Shown here piece by piece: positions 41,593 to 50,850 of a stretch of 64,000 bases of DNA. Source of the DNA: Jannaschia pagri (GTDB taxonomy: Bacteria > Pseudomonadota > Alphaproteobacteria > Rhodobacterales > Rhodobacteraceae); contig NZ_BPFH01000003.1 in assembly GCF_019655435.1 (NCBI RefSeq), forward strand, positions 1 to 64,000, in the 5' to 3' direction. A program made the position numbers and the translations under genes. A model generated the notes under the pieces. It was not told where the DNA came from. It made no database searches and worked only from the letters and a program-made list of their open reading frames with translations. Position 1 is the stretch's first letter, and the number at the start of each line of letters is the position of its first letter.

Positions 41593-42278
41593 CGTTGCCG
41601 CAGGCGGCCACGCAACTCCTCCCAACCGCCGGGAAACAAGAGGATCGCCAGACCGTAGCCCGCCCCGAACCCGGCGATGTCGGCGACCCAATCGGGCAGC
41701 CAGGTGAACCCTGCCCCAGAGGCCAGCCCAAAGATCGGCTGCAAGGCCAACAGGAACCCGATCAACAGAAACGCCCGCTGCGGATCGGCCGGCGTCAGGC
41801 CCCGCAACGTGAGATATGTGAACACCCCAATGAAGCCGTAGGCGCCGGGGTAGCCGCCAAACAGAGGCCGCTCAGCCGAAAACAGCACAAGAAATGCAAC
41901 CGCCCCCGCCAGGGACGCGGCCATGAAAATCACCGGCAGGCGCCAGGTCGGATACATGGGCGCGGTGACGTTCCCCAGGGCCAGAATAAAGACCGCCACA
42001 AAGGCCGCGTGGGTAAAACCACTGTGGAGCAGCGGATAGGTGAGCAGGCGCGCGACCTCGCCCAAGGGCGCCTGGCGTGTGTCGATCATCCAGTGGAACA
42101 CCGGATCGATCACAGCCCAATCGCGGATCGCGGTCAGCCGCCAGCCCACCGCCTCTCGCCCGCCGATCAGGCCCGCTTCGCCCAGTTGAAACATCAACTC
42201 GATGCCCGCGATCAGAACCGCCATGGCGACGACCACGGGCGGCAGGGCGTTGAACGGGCTTTGCTGACGGGGGTCCAT
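41589..42278 (-). CDS. rhomboid-family membrane protein, probably inactive
   Basis: This is a 229-residue protein with six helices of rhomboid architecture. The structural histidine motif YPLLHSGFTH is at residues 81-90. Where active rhomboids have GASGA with the nucleophile, this has GYPGAYG (142-148). The helix-6 histidine is replaced by Asp200 in VADIAGFGAG. Both catalytic residues are therefore missing, so protease activity is unlikely and a pseudoprotease (binding or chaperone) role is possible. It is divergent from trpS and convergent with murJ. Confidence 0.88.
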   Translation of the reverse strand: MDPRQQSPFNALPPVVVAMAVLIAGIELMFQLGEAGLIGGREAVGWRLTAIRDWAVIDPVFHWMIDTRQAPLGEVARLLTYPLLHSGFTHAAFVAVFILALGNVTAPMYPTWRLPVIFMAASLAGAVAFLVLFSAERPLFGGYPGAYGFIGVFTYLTLRGLTPADPQRAFLLIGFLLALQPIFGLASGAGFTWLPDWVADIAGFGAGYGLAILLFPGGWEELRGRLRQR

Positions 42279-42362
42279 GGCGCGGGCCTTTGTTGACGGT
42301 ACTGTCCCCGGTGGCTAAGCGATGCCCGGCCCAAGGGCCAGAGCCGAGACCGGAGATCGACC

Positions 42363-43382
42363 ATGACCGACACATCCTTTACGCCGCGCGTTTTCTCGGG
42401 GATCCAGCCGTCGGGTGGTTTGACGCTGGGCAACTATCTGGGCGCCATGAAGAACTTCGTTCAGATGCAGGACGCGGGCGATTTCGAGACGATTTATTGC
42501 ATGGTCGACCTGCACGCGATCACCGTCTGGCAGGACCCGGAGGCGCTGCGCCGCAACACCCGCGAACTCTGCGCGGGCTATCTGGCGGCGGGGATCGACC
42601 CGGAGCGATCCATCCTCATCAACCAAAGCCAAGTGCCCGAGCACGCGCAATTGGCGTGGATTTTCAACTGTGTGGCCCGCATGGGATGGATGGGGCGTAT
42701 GACCCAGTGGAAAGACAAGGCGGGCAAGAATGCCGAGGCGGCGTCCTTGGGTCTGTTCGCCTACCCGGCCCTGATGGCGGCGGATATCCTTGTCTATCAC
42801 ACGACCCATGTGCCCGTGGGCGACGACCAGAAGCAGCACCTGGAATTGACGCGGGACATCGCGACCAAGTTCAACCACGACTTCGGCGTTGAGTTCTTTC
42901 CGATCACCGAACCCGTGATCCGAGGCGCCGCCACCCGTGTCATGAGCCTGCGGGACGGGACCAAGAAGATGTCCAAGTCCGATCCCGTGGATGCCAGCCG
43001 CATCAACCTGACCGACGACGCCGACGCAATCGCCAAGAAGGTGCGCAAGGCCAAGACCGACCCGGAGCCGTTGCCCGAATCCGTCGACGCCCTGGAGGCC
43101 CGTCCCGACGTGCGCAACCTGGTGAATATCTACGCGGCCTTGGCCGATGTGGCGCCGCAAGCCGTGCTGGACGAGAAGGCGGGCGGACAGCTGGGCTACT
43201 TCAAGCAAGACTTGGCGGATCTGGCGGTCGCAAAGCTGGCACCGATCTCAACCGAGATGTCCCGCCTGATGACGGATCCCGCCGAAATCGACCGGATGCT
43301 GGCCCGAGGCGCCGAACGAGCGCGGGAGATCACCGTTCCGATCCTGGAGCGGACCTATGAGATCGTCGGCATGGTGCGCTGA
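42363..43382 (+). CDS. trpS: tryptophanyl-tRNA synthetase
   Basis: This is a 339-residue class I synthetase. The HIGH-like motif is in [20 protein letters not shown] (residues 15-34), and the KMSKS motif is in [13 protein letters not shown] near 200. The tryptophan-binding region [20 protein letters not shown] is intact. The length is normal for bacterial TrpRS. It is a single gene facing a LysR gene; a GC hairpin lies between them. Confidence 0.98.
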   Translation: MTDTSFTPRVFSGIQPSGGLTLGNYLGAMKNFVQMQDAGDFETIYCMVDLHAITVWQDPEALRRNTRELCAGYLAAGIDPERSILINQSQVPEHAQLAWIFNCVARMGWMGRMTQWKDKAGKNAEAASLGLFAYPALMAADILVYHTTHVPVGDDQKQHLELTRDIATKFNHDFGVEFFPITEPVIRGAATRVMSLRDGTKKMSKSDPVDASRINLTDDADAIAKKVRKAKTDPEPLPESVDALEARPDVRNLVNIYAALADVAPQAVLDEKAGGQLGYFKQDLADLAVAKLAPISTEMSRLMTDPAEIDRMLARGAERAREITVPILERTYEIVGMVR

Positions 43383-43406
43383 CGATCCCTGCCGCAACCT
43401 GACGTC

Positions 43407-43422
43407 CGCCCCGGTTGGGGCG
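43407..43422. terminator. GC hairpin between convergent trpS and lysR
   Basis: Arms CGCCCC/GGGGCG have loop GGTT. It lies in the 59 bases between the two convergent stops. There is no T-run on either side, so it is only a probable transcription end. Confidence 0.4.
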
Positions 43423-43441
43423 GGGGTCGCCGTCGCATGGG

Positions 43442-44341
43442 TCAGGCGCGCCATTCCCGGGGCAATTCCGCCAACAGGCGTGGAACCTCCTCGGCACAAA
43501 ACCGGAAGAACGCGCGGATCAGCGGGTCGGCATGGCCCGTTTGCGTGGTGACCAACCAGTGAGTCTGGATCAGGTCCGGCTCGGAGAAGCAGTAGGTCAG
43601 GCCCACCTCGGTGTCGCCTTCCGCTCGTGGCAGGAAACCCAATCCCTCCCCCGCGCGCACCAGACCAATCACGCCATAGAGCGTCTCGGTCTCGGACACC
43701 TCTCGCACCGGCGGCAAGCGGTCCCGCGCCATGGCCATCGGCTCCACCAGGCCCAAGTCACCGGAGAGCGCGACAAGCCTGTGTTGGGCCATTTCAGCAA
43801 AGCTGCTGGGCGTACCATGGCGGGCCAGATAGGCCTCCGACCCGTAGAACCCCCAGGGGTGGTCAAAGAGTTTCCGCGCAACGAGCGTGTCCCCCACCAG
43901 GCGCGCGCCGGGCCGGACGGCGACGTCGGCTTCGCCATCTTCGAGAGACATGGTGCGGGTTTCTGCGTCGACGGTGACATGGGCCTCGGGATGCAGCCGC
44001 TCGAACCGATGCAGCAGACCGGCGGCATAGCGCACGGCGGTCGGATGGGCGGTCACGTGGATCTTACCCGAGAGGCGGCGCGTCAAACCGTCGGCTGTGT
44101 TCCGCAGGGCCTGGGCGGCGGCTTCGACTGCTTCGGCATCGGGCAGTAGCCGGTGGGCCGGAGGCGTCGGTTGCGCCCCACGGGGGCCTGCGTCGAACAG
44201 CTTGAGGCCCAGGCTGCGTTCCAGCCGTTCAATGCGGCGACTGACGGTGGTTTGGTTTGTCCCCAGCGTCCGCGCAGCAGCAGCGGCGGAGCCCTGGCGC
44301 ATGACGGCTAGGAAGACGGCGATATCGGACCAAGTGTTCAT
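43442..44341 (-). CDS. LysR family transcriptional regulator
   Basis: This is a 299-residue LysR-type protein. The helix-turn-helix covers residues 3-62: IAVFLAVMRQGSAAAAARTLGTNQTTVSRRIERLERSLG-like sequence, with the recognition helix TNQTTVSRRI. The effector domain includes HVTAHPTAVRYAAGLLHRF and a long acidic-basic mix. Its neighbours, trpS and a small exported protein, do not suggest a target. It starts at ATG 44341. Confidence 0.92.
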   Translation of the reverse strand: MNTWSDIAVFLAVMRQGSAAAAARTLGTNQTTVSRRIERLERSLGLKLFDAGPRGAQPTPPAHRLLPDAEAVEAAAQALRNTADGLTRRLSGKIHVTAHPTAVRYAAGLLHRFERLHPEAHVTVDAETRTMSLEDGEADVAVRPGARLVGDTLVARKLFDHPWGFYGSEAYLARHGTPSSFAEMAQHRLVALSGDLGLVEPMAMARDRLPPVREVSETETLYGVIGLVRAGEGLGFLPRAEGDTEVGLTYCFSEPDLIQTHWLVTTQTGHADPLIRAFFRFCAEEVPRLLAELPREWRA

Positions 44342-44484
44342 ATCGCTCCCCTAGCATGGATCAGCACTGCGGAAATGCAGACCCCTTCGGCGAAGGCCTC
44401 TATTTTGCGGAAGGGCCTTACGTCCGATGTACCTTTTGACCCGAGAGAATGCGGGTCCGGTGAAATCTGTTACGGAGCGCGTAA

Positions 44485-44667
44485 ATGTCCAAGAATTCTG
44501 CATTCAGAAGCGTTGCGGCCTGTGCGGTTGCAGCCCTTATCGCCACCAGCGCCCCTGCGCTAAGCCTGCCGACGTTCGTCGACATCCTGCCTACGATCGA
44601 CATGCCCGACGAGAGCACGGACGGCGTGCCGGTGCCCTCAACCAGGGGGTCAACGCGGCAGCCGTAA
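44485..44667 (+). CDS. small exported hypothetical protein
   Basis: This is a 60-residue product with a good signal peptide (MSKNSAFRSVAACAVAALIA, cleavage near TSAPALS). It leaves a mature peptide of about 34 residues rich in Asp, Pro, Thr and Ser. ATG 44485 follows ACGGAGCGCG at suitable distance. I recognise no family. It stands between the divergent LysR gene and the terB-like gene. The signal peptide and ribosome site argue that it is real. Confidence 0.55.
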   Translation: MSKNSAFRSVAACAVAALIATSAPALSLPTFVDILPTIDMPDESTDGVPVPSTRGSTRQP

Positions 44668-44758
44668 ACGTAGGGCATCGTGGCCCTTGTGACGCTTCCG
44701 CATTGACCAGGAGGTCAGCGGGTTCCGTCAAGACCCTGCAGAGGCAGCTGCCACCGCC

Positions 44759-45175
44759 TTAAAGCGGCAGGTGTCGGGCCCGCGCGCCCCGTTCAATGGC
44801 AGCGGCGTGGAGGGGATCAATCTCCAACTCGTAGCGAAGCTCCCGAAGCAATTGCAGCTCCGTCTGGAGGACGTTGCCATCGGCGGCGGCAACATCGCAG
44901 GCCAAGGCATAGGCGGTTTCATGGTGGGTGGCGGGCAAGGCGCCGCGTACCAAGCCAAAAATCGCATCAAGGCCGTCTTCTTCCTCCAACAGGTCAAAGA
45001 CGGTCTGGGCGATCTGCTCCATGCGATCCTCATCGAATCCAGCGAAAATCGGCAAATGATTGACGATGGCTTGGATCGTCAAAAGCTCCGACGTGCGGAT
45101 GGTGGCGTCCGAGGCCGACACCGTGATCATCAACGCGACCAGTGCGTCCTGGGCGGAAAAGGCGGTATCGGGCAT
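44759..45175 (-). CDS. TerB family tellurite-resistance-like protein
   Basis: This is a 138-residue all-helical protein. VALMITVSASDATIRTSELLTIQAIVNHL and YALACDVAAADGNVLQTELQLLRELRYEL are the two metal-binding, EF-like repeats typical of the TerB fold, with the D-G/E acidic pattern. ATG 45175 follows AAGGAGAA; the frame is open upstream but unlike the family. It is divergent from lysS. The stand-alone cytosolic TerB proteins have no established role; tellurite resistance itself is not implied. Confidence 0.88.
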   Translation of the reverse strand: MPDTAFSAQDALVALMITVSASDATIRTSELLTIQAIVNHLPIFAGFDEDRMEQIAQTVFDLLEEEDGLDAIFGLVRGALPATHHETAYALACDVAAADGNVLQTELQLLRELRYELEIDPLHAAAIERGARARHLPL

Positions 45176-45268
45176 GGGTATTCTCCTTATTGCATGTGAT
45201 TTATTGACGCCGCAGCGCTGCCGCAATAGGGGAGGCCGGTTTCCGTCACATCCCAGAAGGATCATCCC

Positions 45269-46855
45269 ATGAGCACCCTGCGCGACGCCGCCATGACATC
45301 GAAGGCCTGGCCTTTCGAAGAGGCCCGCCGACTGCTCAAACGGATCGAAAAGGCCGGGAAGGACCACGCTTTGTTCGAGACGGGCTATGGCCCTTCGGGG
45401 CTGCCGCACATCGGGACCTTTGGCGAGGTGGCGCGGACCACGATGATCCGCCGGGCCTTTGAGGTGATCTCGGACATTCCCACGCGGCTGATCTGCTTTT
45501 CGGACGACATGGACGGGATGCGGAAGGTGCCTGGGAATGTGCCAAACCCAGAGGCCCTGGCCCCGCATCTGCAAAAGCCCCTGACTCGCGTGCCAGATCC
45601 TTTTGGCACCCACGACAGTTTTGGGCACCACAACAACGCGCGCCTGCGGACGTTCCTGGACACCTTCGGGTTTGAATATGAGTTCATCTCGGCGACCGAG
45701 TTCTACGGCTCCGGTCAATTCGACGAGACACTGCTGCGCGCGGCGGAGCGGTACGAGGAGCTGATGGCGATCATGCTAAAGACGCTCCGTGAGGAACGTC
45801 GTCAGACCTATTCGATCTTCCTGCCCATTCACCCGGAAACGGGGCGCGTTCTGTATGTCCCGATGAAGCACGTCAGTGCTGAAGAGGGGACGGTCACCTT
45901 TGACGACGAAGACGGTCGCGAATGGACGGTGCCTGTTACGGGCGGCAATGTGAAGTTCCAGTGGAAGCCGGACTTCGGTGCCCGCTGGGCTGCGCTTGGC
46001 GTCGATTTCGAAATCTACGGCAAAGACCATGCCGCCAATACCGGCGTTTATGGCGGGATCTGCCGGGCGCTCGGCGGGCAAGCGCCTGAAAACTATGTCT
46101 ATGAGCTGTTCCTGGATGCTGAGGGGCACAAGATCTCAAAGACCTCGGGCAATGGGATCAGCATCGACGAATGGCTGACCTACGCGGCGACCGAGTCACT
46201 GTCGTATTTCATGTATCAAAAGCCCCGAACGGCGAAGCGGATGCATTTCGACGTGATCCCCAAGGCGGTCGACGAATACCATCAGCAATTGCGAGCCTTC
46301 CCCGATCAAGATCCGGCCAAGCAGGCCAACAACCCGGTCTTTCACATCCACCGGGGTCAGCCCCCGGCCAGTGATATGGTCGTGCCTTTTTCGATGCTGT
46401 TGAACTTGGCGTCGGTTGCGGGTGCGGAGCACAAGGACGCGCTTTGGGGCTACATCCGGCAATACGCCCCCGAAGCCTCGCCCGAGACGAACCCGCAGAT
46501 GGACCGCGCCGCCGAGGGGGCCGTGCGGTACTACAATGACTTTGTGAAGCCCACGAAGGTCTATCGCGCCCCGACCGAGTTGGAACGCGACGCACTGCAG
46601 GAATTGCGCGACGGGCTGCGCACCTGGGACGGCGCGACGACAGACGAGGCGCTCCAGAGTCTGGTCTATGACGTGGGCCGGGAGCGTTTCGATCCGATGC
46701 GCGATTGGTTCAAGGCGCTGTATCAGGTGCTTCTGGGCGCCGATCAGGGACCACGCTTTGGCAGTTTCATCGCGCTCTATGGTGTCGCCGAGACCGCGGA
46801 TCTGATCGACTTGGCCTTGTCAGGTGCGCTGATAGGCCCCGCCCCCTCCGATTGA
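45269..46855 (+). CDS. lysS: class I lysyl-tRNA synthetase
   Basis: This 528-residue enzyme of the archaeal-type class I (LysK) form is used by many alphaproteobacteria instead of class II LysRS. The HIGH motif appears as [16 protein letters not shown] (residues 38-53), the KMSKS motif as [13 protein letters not shown] near 290. The discriminating FETG and DDMDGMR segments are present. The C-terminal helical anticodon domain follows from about 350. ATG 45269 follows AGAAGGATC. It is probably the cell's lysyl-tRNA synthetase. Confidence 0.97.
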   Translation: MSTLRDAAMTSKAWPFEEARRLLKRIEKAGKDHALFETGYGPSGLPHIGTFGEVARTTMIRRAFEVISDIPTRLICFSDDMDGMRKVPGNVPNPEALAPHLQKPLTRVPDPFGTHDSFGHHNNARLRTFLDTFGFEYEFISATEFYGSGQFDETLLRAAERYEELMAIMLKTLREERRQTYSIFLPIHPETGRVLYVPMKHVSAEEGTVTFDDEDGREWTVPVTGGNVKFQWKPDFGARWAALGVDFEIYGKDHAANTGVYGGICRALGGQAPENYVYELFLDAEGHKISKTSGNGISIDEWLTYAATESLSYFMYQKPRTAKRMHFDVIPKAVDEYHQQLRAFPDQDPAKQANNPVFHIHRGQPPASDMVVPFSMLLNLASVAGAEHKDALWGYIRQYAPEASPETNPQMDRAAEGAVRYYNDFVKPTKVYRAPTELERDALQELRDGLRTWDGATTDEALQSLVYDVGRERFDPMRDWFKALYQVLLGADQGPRFGSFIALYGVAETADLIDLALSGALIGPAPSD

Positions 46856-46908
46856 TCTCCTGCGGCGCAAGGCTACCCTCAGACGATCAACCGTTGAAGG
46901 GAAAGCCC

Positions 46909-47307
46909 ATGAAACAGCTTTGCGCCGCCGTCTTCTTTGCGTTCGCTCCCATCGCCGCAGTGGCCCAACAAGACGCCTTCGCGGGGGTCATCGAAGGGCA
47001 GATCGAGGCCTTTTTGGCCGATGACATGGAGACGGCCTTTGGGTTTGCGGCGCCGGGCATCCAATCGATGTTTCGCACGCCTGAAACCTTTGGGCGGATG
47101 GTGCAACAAGGCTACCCGATGGTCTGGCGCCCCGACACGGTGGAATACCTGTCCGCGCGGCAGACGGAGCGCGGATGGATGCAGGATATCCTGATTACCG
47201 ACGCCAGTGGACGGTTGCACCGTCTTGCTTATCTGATGCTCGAGACGGCGGACGGTTGGAAAATCGGCGGCGTTCAAGTGGTGACCGCACCCGACGTTGG
47301 CGCCTGA
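46909..47307 (+). CDS. DUF4864 family exported protein
   Basis: This is a 132-residue protein with a signal peptide (MKQLCAAVFFAFAPIAAVAQ). The mature part shows IEGQIEAFLADDMETAFGFAAPGIQSMFRTPETFGRMVQQGYP, then the beta-sheet rich VEYLSARQTERGWMQDILITDASG and WKIGGVQV, an NTF2-like fold matching DUF4864. Function unknown. ATG 46909 follows GAAGGGAAAG. It lies 53 bases after lysS, perhaps on the same transcript. Confidence 0.88.
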   Translation: MKQLCAAVFFAFAPIAAVAQQDAFAGVIEGQIEAFLADDMETAFGFAAPGIQSMFRTPETFGRMVQQGYPMVWRPDTVEYLSARQTERGWMQDILITDASGRLHRLAYLMLETADGWKIGGVQVVTAPDVGA

Positions 47308-47532
47308 TTCCCAACCTGTGGATGTGCTCAGCCGATGTCATACGGCTTGCGGTAGGAAATTCTTCGGACCCTTGTTGAAGAAGTCGGCCCTGGTAGCCTG
47401 AGACATCGGGTACGGAGAGCGAGTCGTGCCACGAGGCCAGTTCGGGCTGCCTGCTCTGCCGTCCATCGCCTGTTTTGTCGAAAGGTCCCGATCTCGGTTC
47501 GACACACGCGCCTTGGCAAGGGGACCGGCACC

Positions 47533-47835
47533 ATGGACGTCAGAAAGCATGTGAGTGGTCAAAACGATCCGGCGGACGACGCGTTGACACCCCGCCGCAA
47601 CCGGACATCTGCGCGGCCCCATCTTCCGAACGATGGAGATCGCACCCGGAGCCTAGAGATGGCGCAAAGGGCGTCGCGGGAGGCCGCCAATCGCGCGGCA
47701 CGGGCGTTTCGGGATGTTGAGGCAGCGGTCGCATCTGTGCATCAAGCCAAGGCGGGAGCCGACCAAATCCAGACAGCGCTCGCAGAGTTCGCGGGGCGCA
47801 GGACGTCAGCACCGGACGGGTCCGACCCCGAATAG
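47533..47835 (+). CDS. hypothetical 100-residue protein
   Basis: This frame starts at ATG 47533 with AAGGGGACC ahead of it. The first 40 residues are polar and low in complexity. Residues 42-90 form a likely alanine-rich helix (MAQRASREAANRAARAFRDV, ASVHQAKAGADQIQTALAEF) with coiled-coil character. Lying upstream of a GTA head-spike-like gene, it could be the small head-spike partner known in Rhodobacter capsulatus, but I see no decisive motif. A CtrA-type site and a terminator separate the two. Confidence 0.5.
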   Translation: MDVRKHVSGQNDPADDALTPRRNRTSARPHLPNDGDRTRSLEMAQRASREAANRAARAFRDVEAAVASVHQAKAGADQIQTALAEFAGRRTSAPDGSDPE

Positions 47836-47896
47836 TCGGTGCTGGGACCGACTGGTCCGTTCCCACACATCTGAGACCGCCCGCAGGCGGGTGCCG

Positions 47897-47911
47897 TTAA
47901 CGCTTCCTTAA
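47897..47911. promoter_or_regulatory. candidate CtrA binding site TTAA-N7-TTAA
   Basis: TTAA (47897-47900), seven bases, then TTAA (47908-47911) is the full consensus of the cell-cycle regulator CtrA. In Rhodobacterales CtrA is required for gene-transfer-agent expression, which fits the spike-like gene downstream. The same bases also form a hairpin, so the match could be coincidental. Confidence 0.5.
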
Positions 47912-47973
47912 GCGTTCGAGCGGAAGACTGCTCCCATCGACGCGGCACCGACGCGCCATCACTCACAGATTTG

Positions 47974-48011
47974 AGACCGCCTCGGCCACAGGCCGCTGAG
48001 GCGGTCTTTTT
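47974..48011 (+). terminator. strong intrinsic terminator
   Basis: The arm AGACCGCCTCGGCC is complemented by GGCCG-CT-GAGGCGGTCT with loop ACA and followed by a T5 run. It lies only 30 bases before the start codon at 48041. It either ends the upstream transcript or regulates entry into the 48041 gene. Confidence 0.85.
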
Positions 48012-48040
48012 CGTATGCGGCCTGCCGAGGGACCCAACAC

Positions 48041-50338
48041 ATGAACAAGGCGATCACCGACGGATTGGTCTTTAACCCGCCGCTGTTCGAGGACGGCCTC
48101 GCGGCCTGGTCCAGCCAAGATGGGCTGCCTGGATCCGATACCTATGCGACCGCCGGAAACGCGGTGATCGTGCCCGCAGACCAGGACTTCGCCTCCTGCT
48201 TGGAACTGCTGAAAACCGAGGGCACGCAAAAGCTGCGCTCCATGGGGCGAACGCCAATCCTGACCGGGTGCTATCTGCGGGTCACGGCACGGGTCAAAGC
48301 GGTGTCTGGGAACTTTCCTGCGGTACGGATCGGGGCCTATCCGATTGCGTCCAATGGCAGCGGCATCTCGGGCCTCGCGCAGTTTGGGCCGGACACCCAA
48401 CTCGCCGCCTATGGCCGCGTGGAAACGGTGACTGCGATCATCGGAACCGGCACCCGTGGCGGCGTCGACATGGGGTGGGACAACCGTGTCGCAAATGCCC
48501 ATATCGGCATCGATCTGACGGGACCGAACGGAGGTGTCGTCCGTGTCGACGACATCACCATAGAGGACGTGACCGGCGCCTACCTGCGGACGTTGATGGA
48601 TTGGGTGGATGTGCGAGACTATGGCGCTGTGGGGGATGGGGTCGCCGATGACACCGCCGCCTTCCTGGCCGCAGATGCCGCGGCCAACGGGCGCGAGGTG
48701 CTGGTCAGCAAAGGCACATATCGGCTGACCGACCATGTGACCTTTGATGAACGTGTCCGCTTTGAGGGAACGGTTACAATCCCGGCATCCAAGCGGTTGA
48801 GCCTAGTCCAGAACTTTGAACTCAACAGCTACATCGACGCCTTTGGCGACGAAGAGGAAGGGTTGCGCAACGCCATCCAGGCGCTGTTCAACTTTACCGA
48901 CCATGACACGCTGGACATGATGGGACGCCGGATCCAGCTGACCGAGCCGCTGGACGTGCAGGCGGCCGTGTTCGACAAGGACACCTACGCCAATCAGCGC
49001 AAGATCCGGAACGGCCAGATTGATATCAACGGCGGTCCCGCCTTCGAAACGACGGTCGTAAGTGCCTCGGCCAGCTACGACTCGACTGAGCCGCGCCGCC
49101 TGACAAATGTCCAAAACATCGCCAATATCCCCGTTGGCGCGCTGGTCACTGCCGGAACGGGCGTCGGGCGCGAGGTCTATGTGACCTCGGTCAATGTGGC
49201 GAACAACTACGTCGTTCTGTCAAACCCGCTCTATGGGGCGCCGAACACGCAGACCTATACGTTCCGTCGGTTCAAGTACGCCTTGGATTTCAGCGGCTTT
49301 TCCAATCTGCAACGATTCACTCTGCAGGACATTGAGTTCTTGATGGCGGGGCAATCATCGGGCGTGCTGTTGCCAGCCAATGGCCTGATCTTCCACTTCA
49401 AGGACTGCTTCTTCACCGGTCCCAAGAACCGCGCCATCACAAGCCATGCCACCGGCTGCCAGGGGATGCTGATCGACCGCTGTCAGTTCTTGTCGACTGA
49501 GAACACGCTGCGCGTGCAGGACCGGGAAACCATCGCCTTCAACGTCAATAAGAACGACACCAAGATCCGGAACAACCGGGCCAATAAGTTCCGGCATTTC
49601 GGTGTGATCGGCGGGTCGGGGCATATCATCACGGGCAACCACTTCTTCCAGGGGGACAACGAGACCCTTGGACAGCGGTCGGCTGGGATCGTTTTTGCCG
49701 AGGCACAGGCAAAGACGGTGTTCATGTCCAACTATGTGGACAACTGCTATCTGGAATGGACGAACGAGTTCGATCCGAACCCAGATTTCAGCGCCGAGTT
49801 GTCATTTGGCGGCCTACAGATCGTGGGAAACATCATCTTCTCGTCGAATGTGCCCAGCTCTTACGCCCCGATCCATATCAAGCCTTATGGCGCTGGACAC
49901 TACATCAACGGCGTCACGATTACCGGGAACAACTTCAAGACGATCAAAGGCCAGGCCCTGAACCGCGTGGATCTGATCGATACGACCTTCGCCACCTTGG
50001 ATCGGGCGCGCTTCAACGATGTGAACGTGCATTCGAACACGTTCCATGCGGTGGCCAAGCAGTTCCAGAACCCGATTACGGTGCCCATCGTCAGGGGATC
50101 GGCGGCCACCAATTGGGAGGTCGACCTGACGGATTTCCTGCCGTTTGGGGGCGAGGCGCGCGTGATCCAGGCGGTGATGCCTGAGGGGCGCGTGACCAAC
50201 GGGGGCGGCGCCACGGTCTGGCATATGCCCTACGGCGTGCCCCAGGTGAACAACGACCGCCAATCGGTGCGTCTGACCTGGCCGGAGGCGGTCAAAGGCA
50301 AGGTCTTCGTCACGGCCCGCTGCGACGCGCCGACCTGA
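48041..50338 (+). CDS. right-handed beta-helix protein, GTA head-spike-like
   Basis: This is a 765-residue protein. Residues 1-180 form a beta-rich N-terminal domain. VDVRDYGAVGDGVADDTAAF at 189-208 is the pectate-lyase-3/glycosyl-hydrolase-28-related signature that opens phage tailspike beta-helices. Asn- and Gly-rich helix turns run to about 670, and a small C-terminal domain follows. There is no signal peptide. Proteins of this type in Rhodobacterales include the capsule-binding head spike of the gene transfer agent. The upstream CtrA-type site supports this. ATG 48041 follows CGAGGGACC. A phage tail fibre or sugar-degrading enzyme is the alternative. Confidence 0.75.
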   Translation: MNKAITDGLVFNPPLFEDGLAAWSSQDGLPGSDTYATAGNAVIVPADQDFASCLELLKTEGTQKLRSMGRTPILTGCYLRVTARVKAVSGNFPAVRIGAYPIASNGSGISGLAQFGPDTQLAAYGRVETVTAIIGTGTRGGVDMGWDNRVANAHIGIDLTGPNGGVVRVDDITIEDVTGAYLRTLMDWVDVRDYGAVGDGVADDTAAFLAADAAANGREVLVSKGTYRLTDHVTFDERVRFEGTVTIPASKRLSLVQNFELNSYIDAFGDEEEGLRNAIQALFNFTDHDTLDMMGRRIQLTEPLDVQAAVFDKDTYANQRKIRNGQIDINGGPAFETTVVSASASYDSTEPRRLTNVQNIANIPVGALVTAGTGVGREVYVTSVNVANNYVVLSNPLYGAPNTQTYTFRRFKYALDFSGFSNLQRFTLQDIEFLMAGQSSGVLLPANGLIFHFKDCFFTGPKNRAITSHATGCQGMLIDRCQFLSTENTLRVQDRETIAFNVNKNDTKIRNNRANKFRHFGVIGGSGHIITGNHFFQGDNETLGQRSAGIVFAEAQAKTVFMSNYVDNCYLEWTNEFDPNPDFSAELSFGGLQIVGNIIFSSNVPSSYAPIHIKPYGAGHYINGVTITGNNFKTIKGQALNRVDLIDTTFATLDRARFNDVNVHSNTFHAVAKQFQNPITVPIVRGSAATNWEVDLTDFLPFGGEARVIQAVMPEGRVTNGGGATVWHMPYGVPQVNNDRQSVRLTWPEAVKGKVFVTARCDAPT

Positions 50339-50343
50339 GCAGA

Positions 50344-50850
50344 TCAGCGGGCGCGCGGCTCTGGTTTGGGGGCGCTCCGCTTTGACAGAATCCACGCACG
50401 CCAAACCGTTGATGGCAGGGCGGCGACCTCTCTGAGGGTCGCCGCGATCGTCCGGGACGTGGACATGCGCCCGCGCGGGCCCGACACGCTGGCCCGCACA
50501 CCCAAGATCCGTGCCACAACCCAAGCCCGAGGCAGGTGCCAGCGATTGGAGACAAGGACCACCTGATGCACGCCGATCAATGGCCGGGCGAAGGCGATAT
50601 TTTCCACGGTCGTGCGGGAGCGATCTTCAAGGATCACATCGCGCTCCGGCACACCCAGCGACATGGCGAGACGGGCCGCCACCTCCGCCTCGGCGGGGCC
50701 GTGGCGCCCGACGCCCCCTGTCACACAAACAGCCGCGACCGCGCCACGGTGATACAAGGCGACCGCATGCTCCACCCGCAGCCGGAGGGTGGGCGACGCC
50801 TCTCCGTCAGGACGCACGGCGGCCCCGAGAACGATGGCAACCAAGGTCAC
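50344..50850 (-). CDS. YdcF family protein (DUF218)
   Basis: This 168-residue protein starts with a hydrophobic helix (VTLVAIVLGAAV), which is also the first strand of the DUF218 fold. LRLRVEHAVALYHRGAVAAVCVTGG, then VPERDVILEDRSRTTVENIAFA with the conserved E-D-S-x-T-T-x-E-N motif, identify the family. VVLVSNRWHLPRAWVVAR follows. Some members act in envelope polysaccharide or vancomycin-sensitivity pathways; the activity is unknown. GTG 50850 forms a GTGA overlap with the upstream gene's stop. Confidence 0.88.
   Translation of the reverse strand: MTLVAIVLGAAVRPDGEASPTLRLRVEHAVALYHRGAVAAVCVTGGVGRHGPAEAEVAARLAMSLGVPERDVILEDRSRTTVENIAFARPLIGVHQVVLVSNRWHLPRAWVVARILGVRASVSGPRGRMSTSRTIAATLREVAALPSTVWRAWILSKRSAPKPEPRAR

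Larger units (their letters stand above)
47850..48011 (+). ncRNA. structured segment, possible small RNA or leader
   Basis: There are several nested inverted repeats. GGTGCCG (47890-47896) pairs with CGGCACC (47943-47949), enclosing AACGCTT/AAGCGTT with loop CCTT (47899-47916). A short GACCGCC segment occurs twice, ending with the terminator at 47974-48011. This could be a small RNA that ends at the terminator, or an attenuating leader of the 48041 gene. No known RNA family is recognised. Confidence 0.35.

Noticed and set aside
47308-47532. Minus-strand frames after the DUF4864 gene
   Set aside because: Short, no ribosome-binding site, and translations match nothing.
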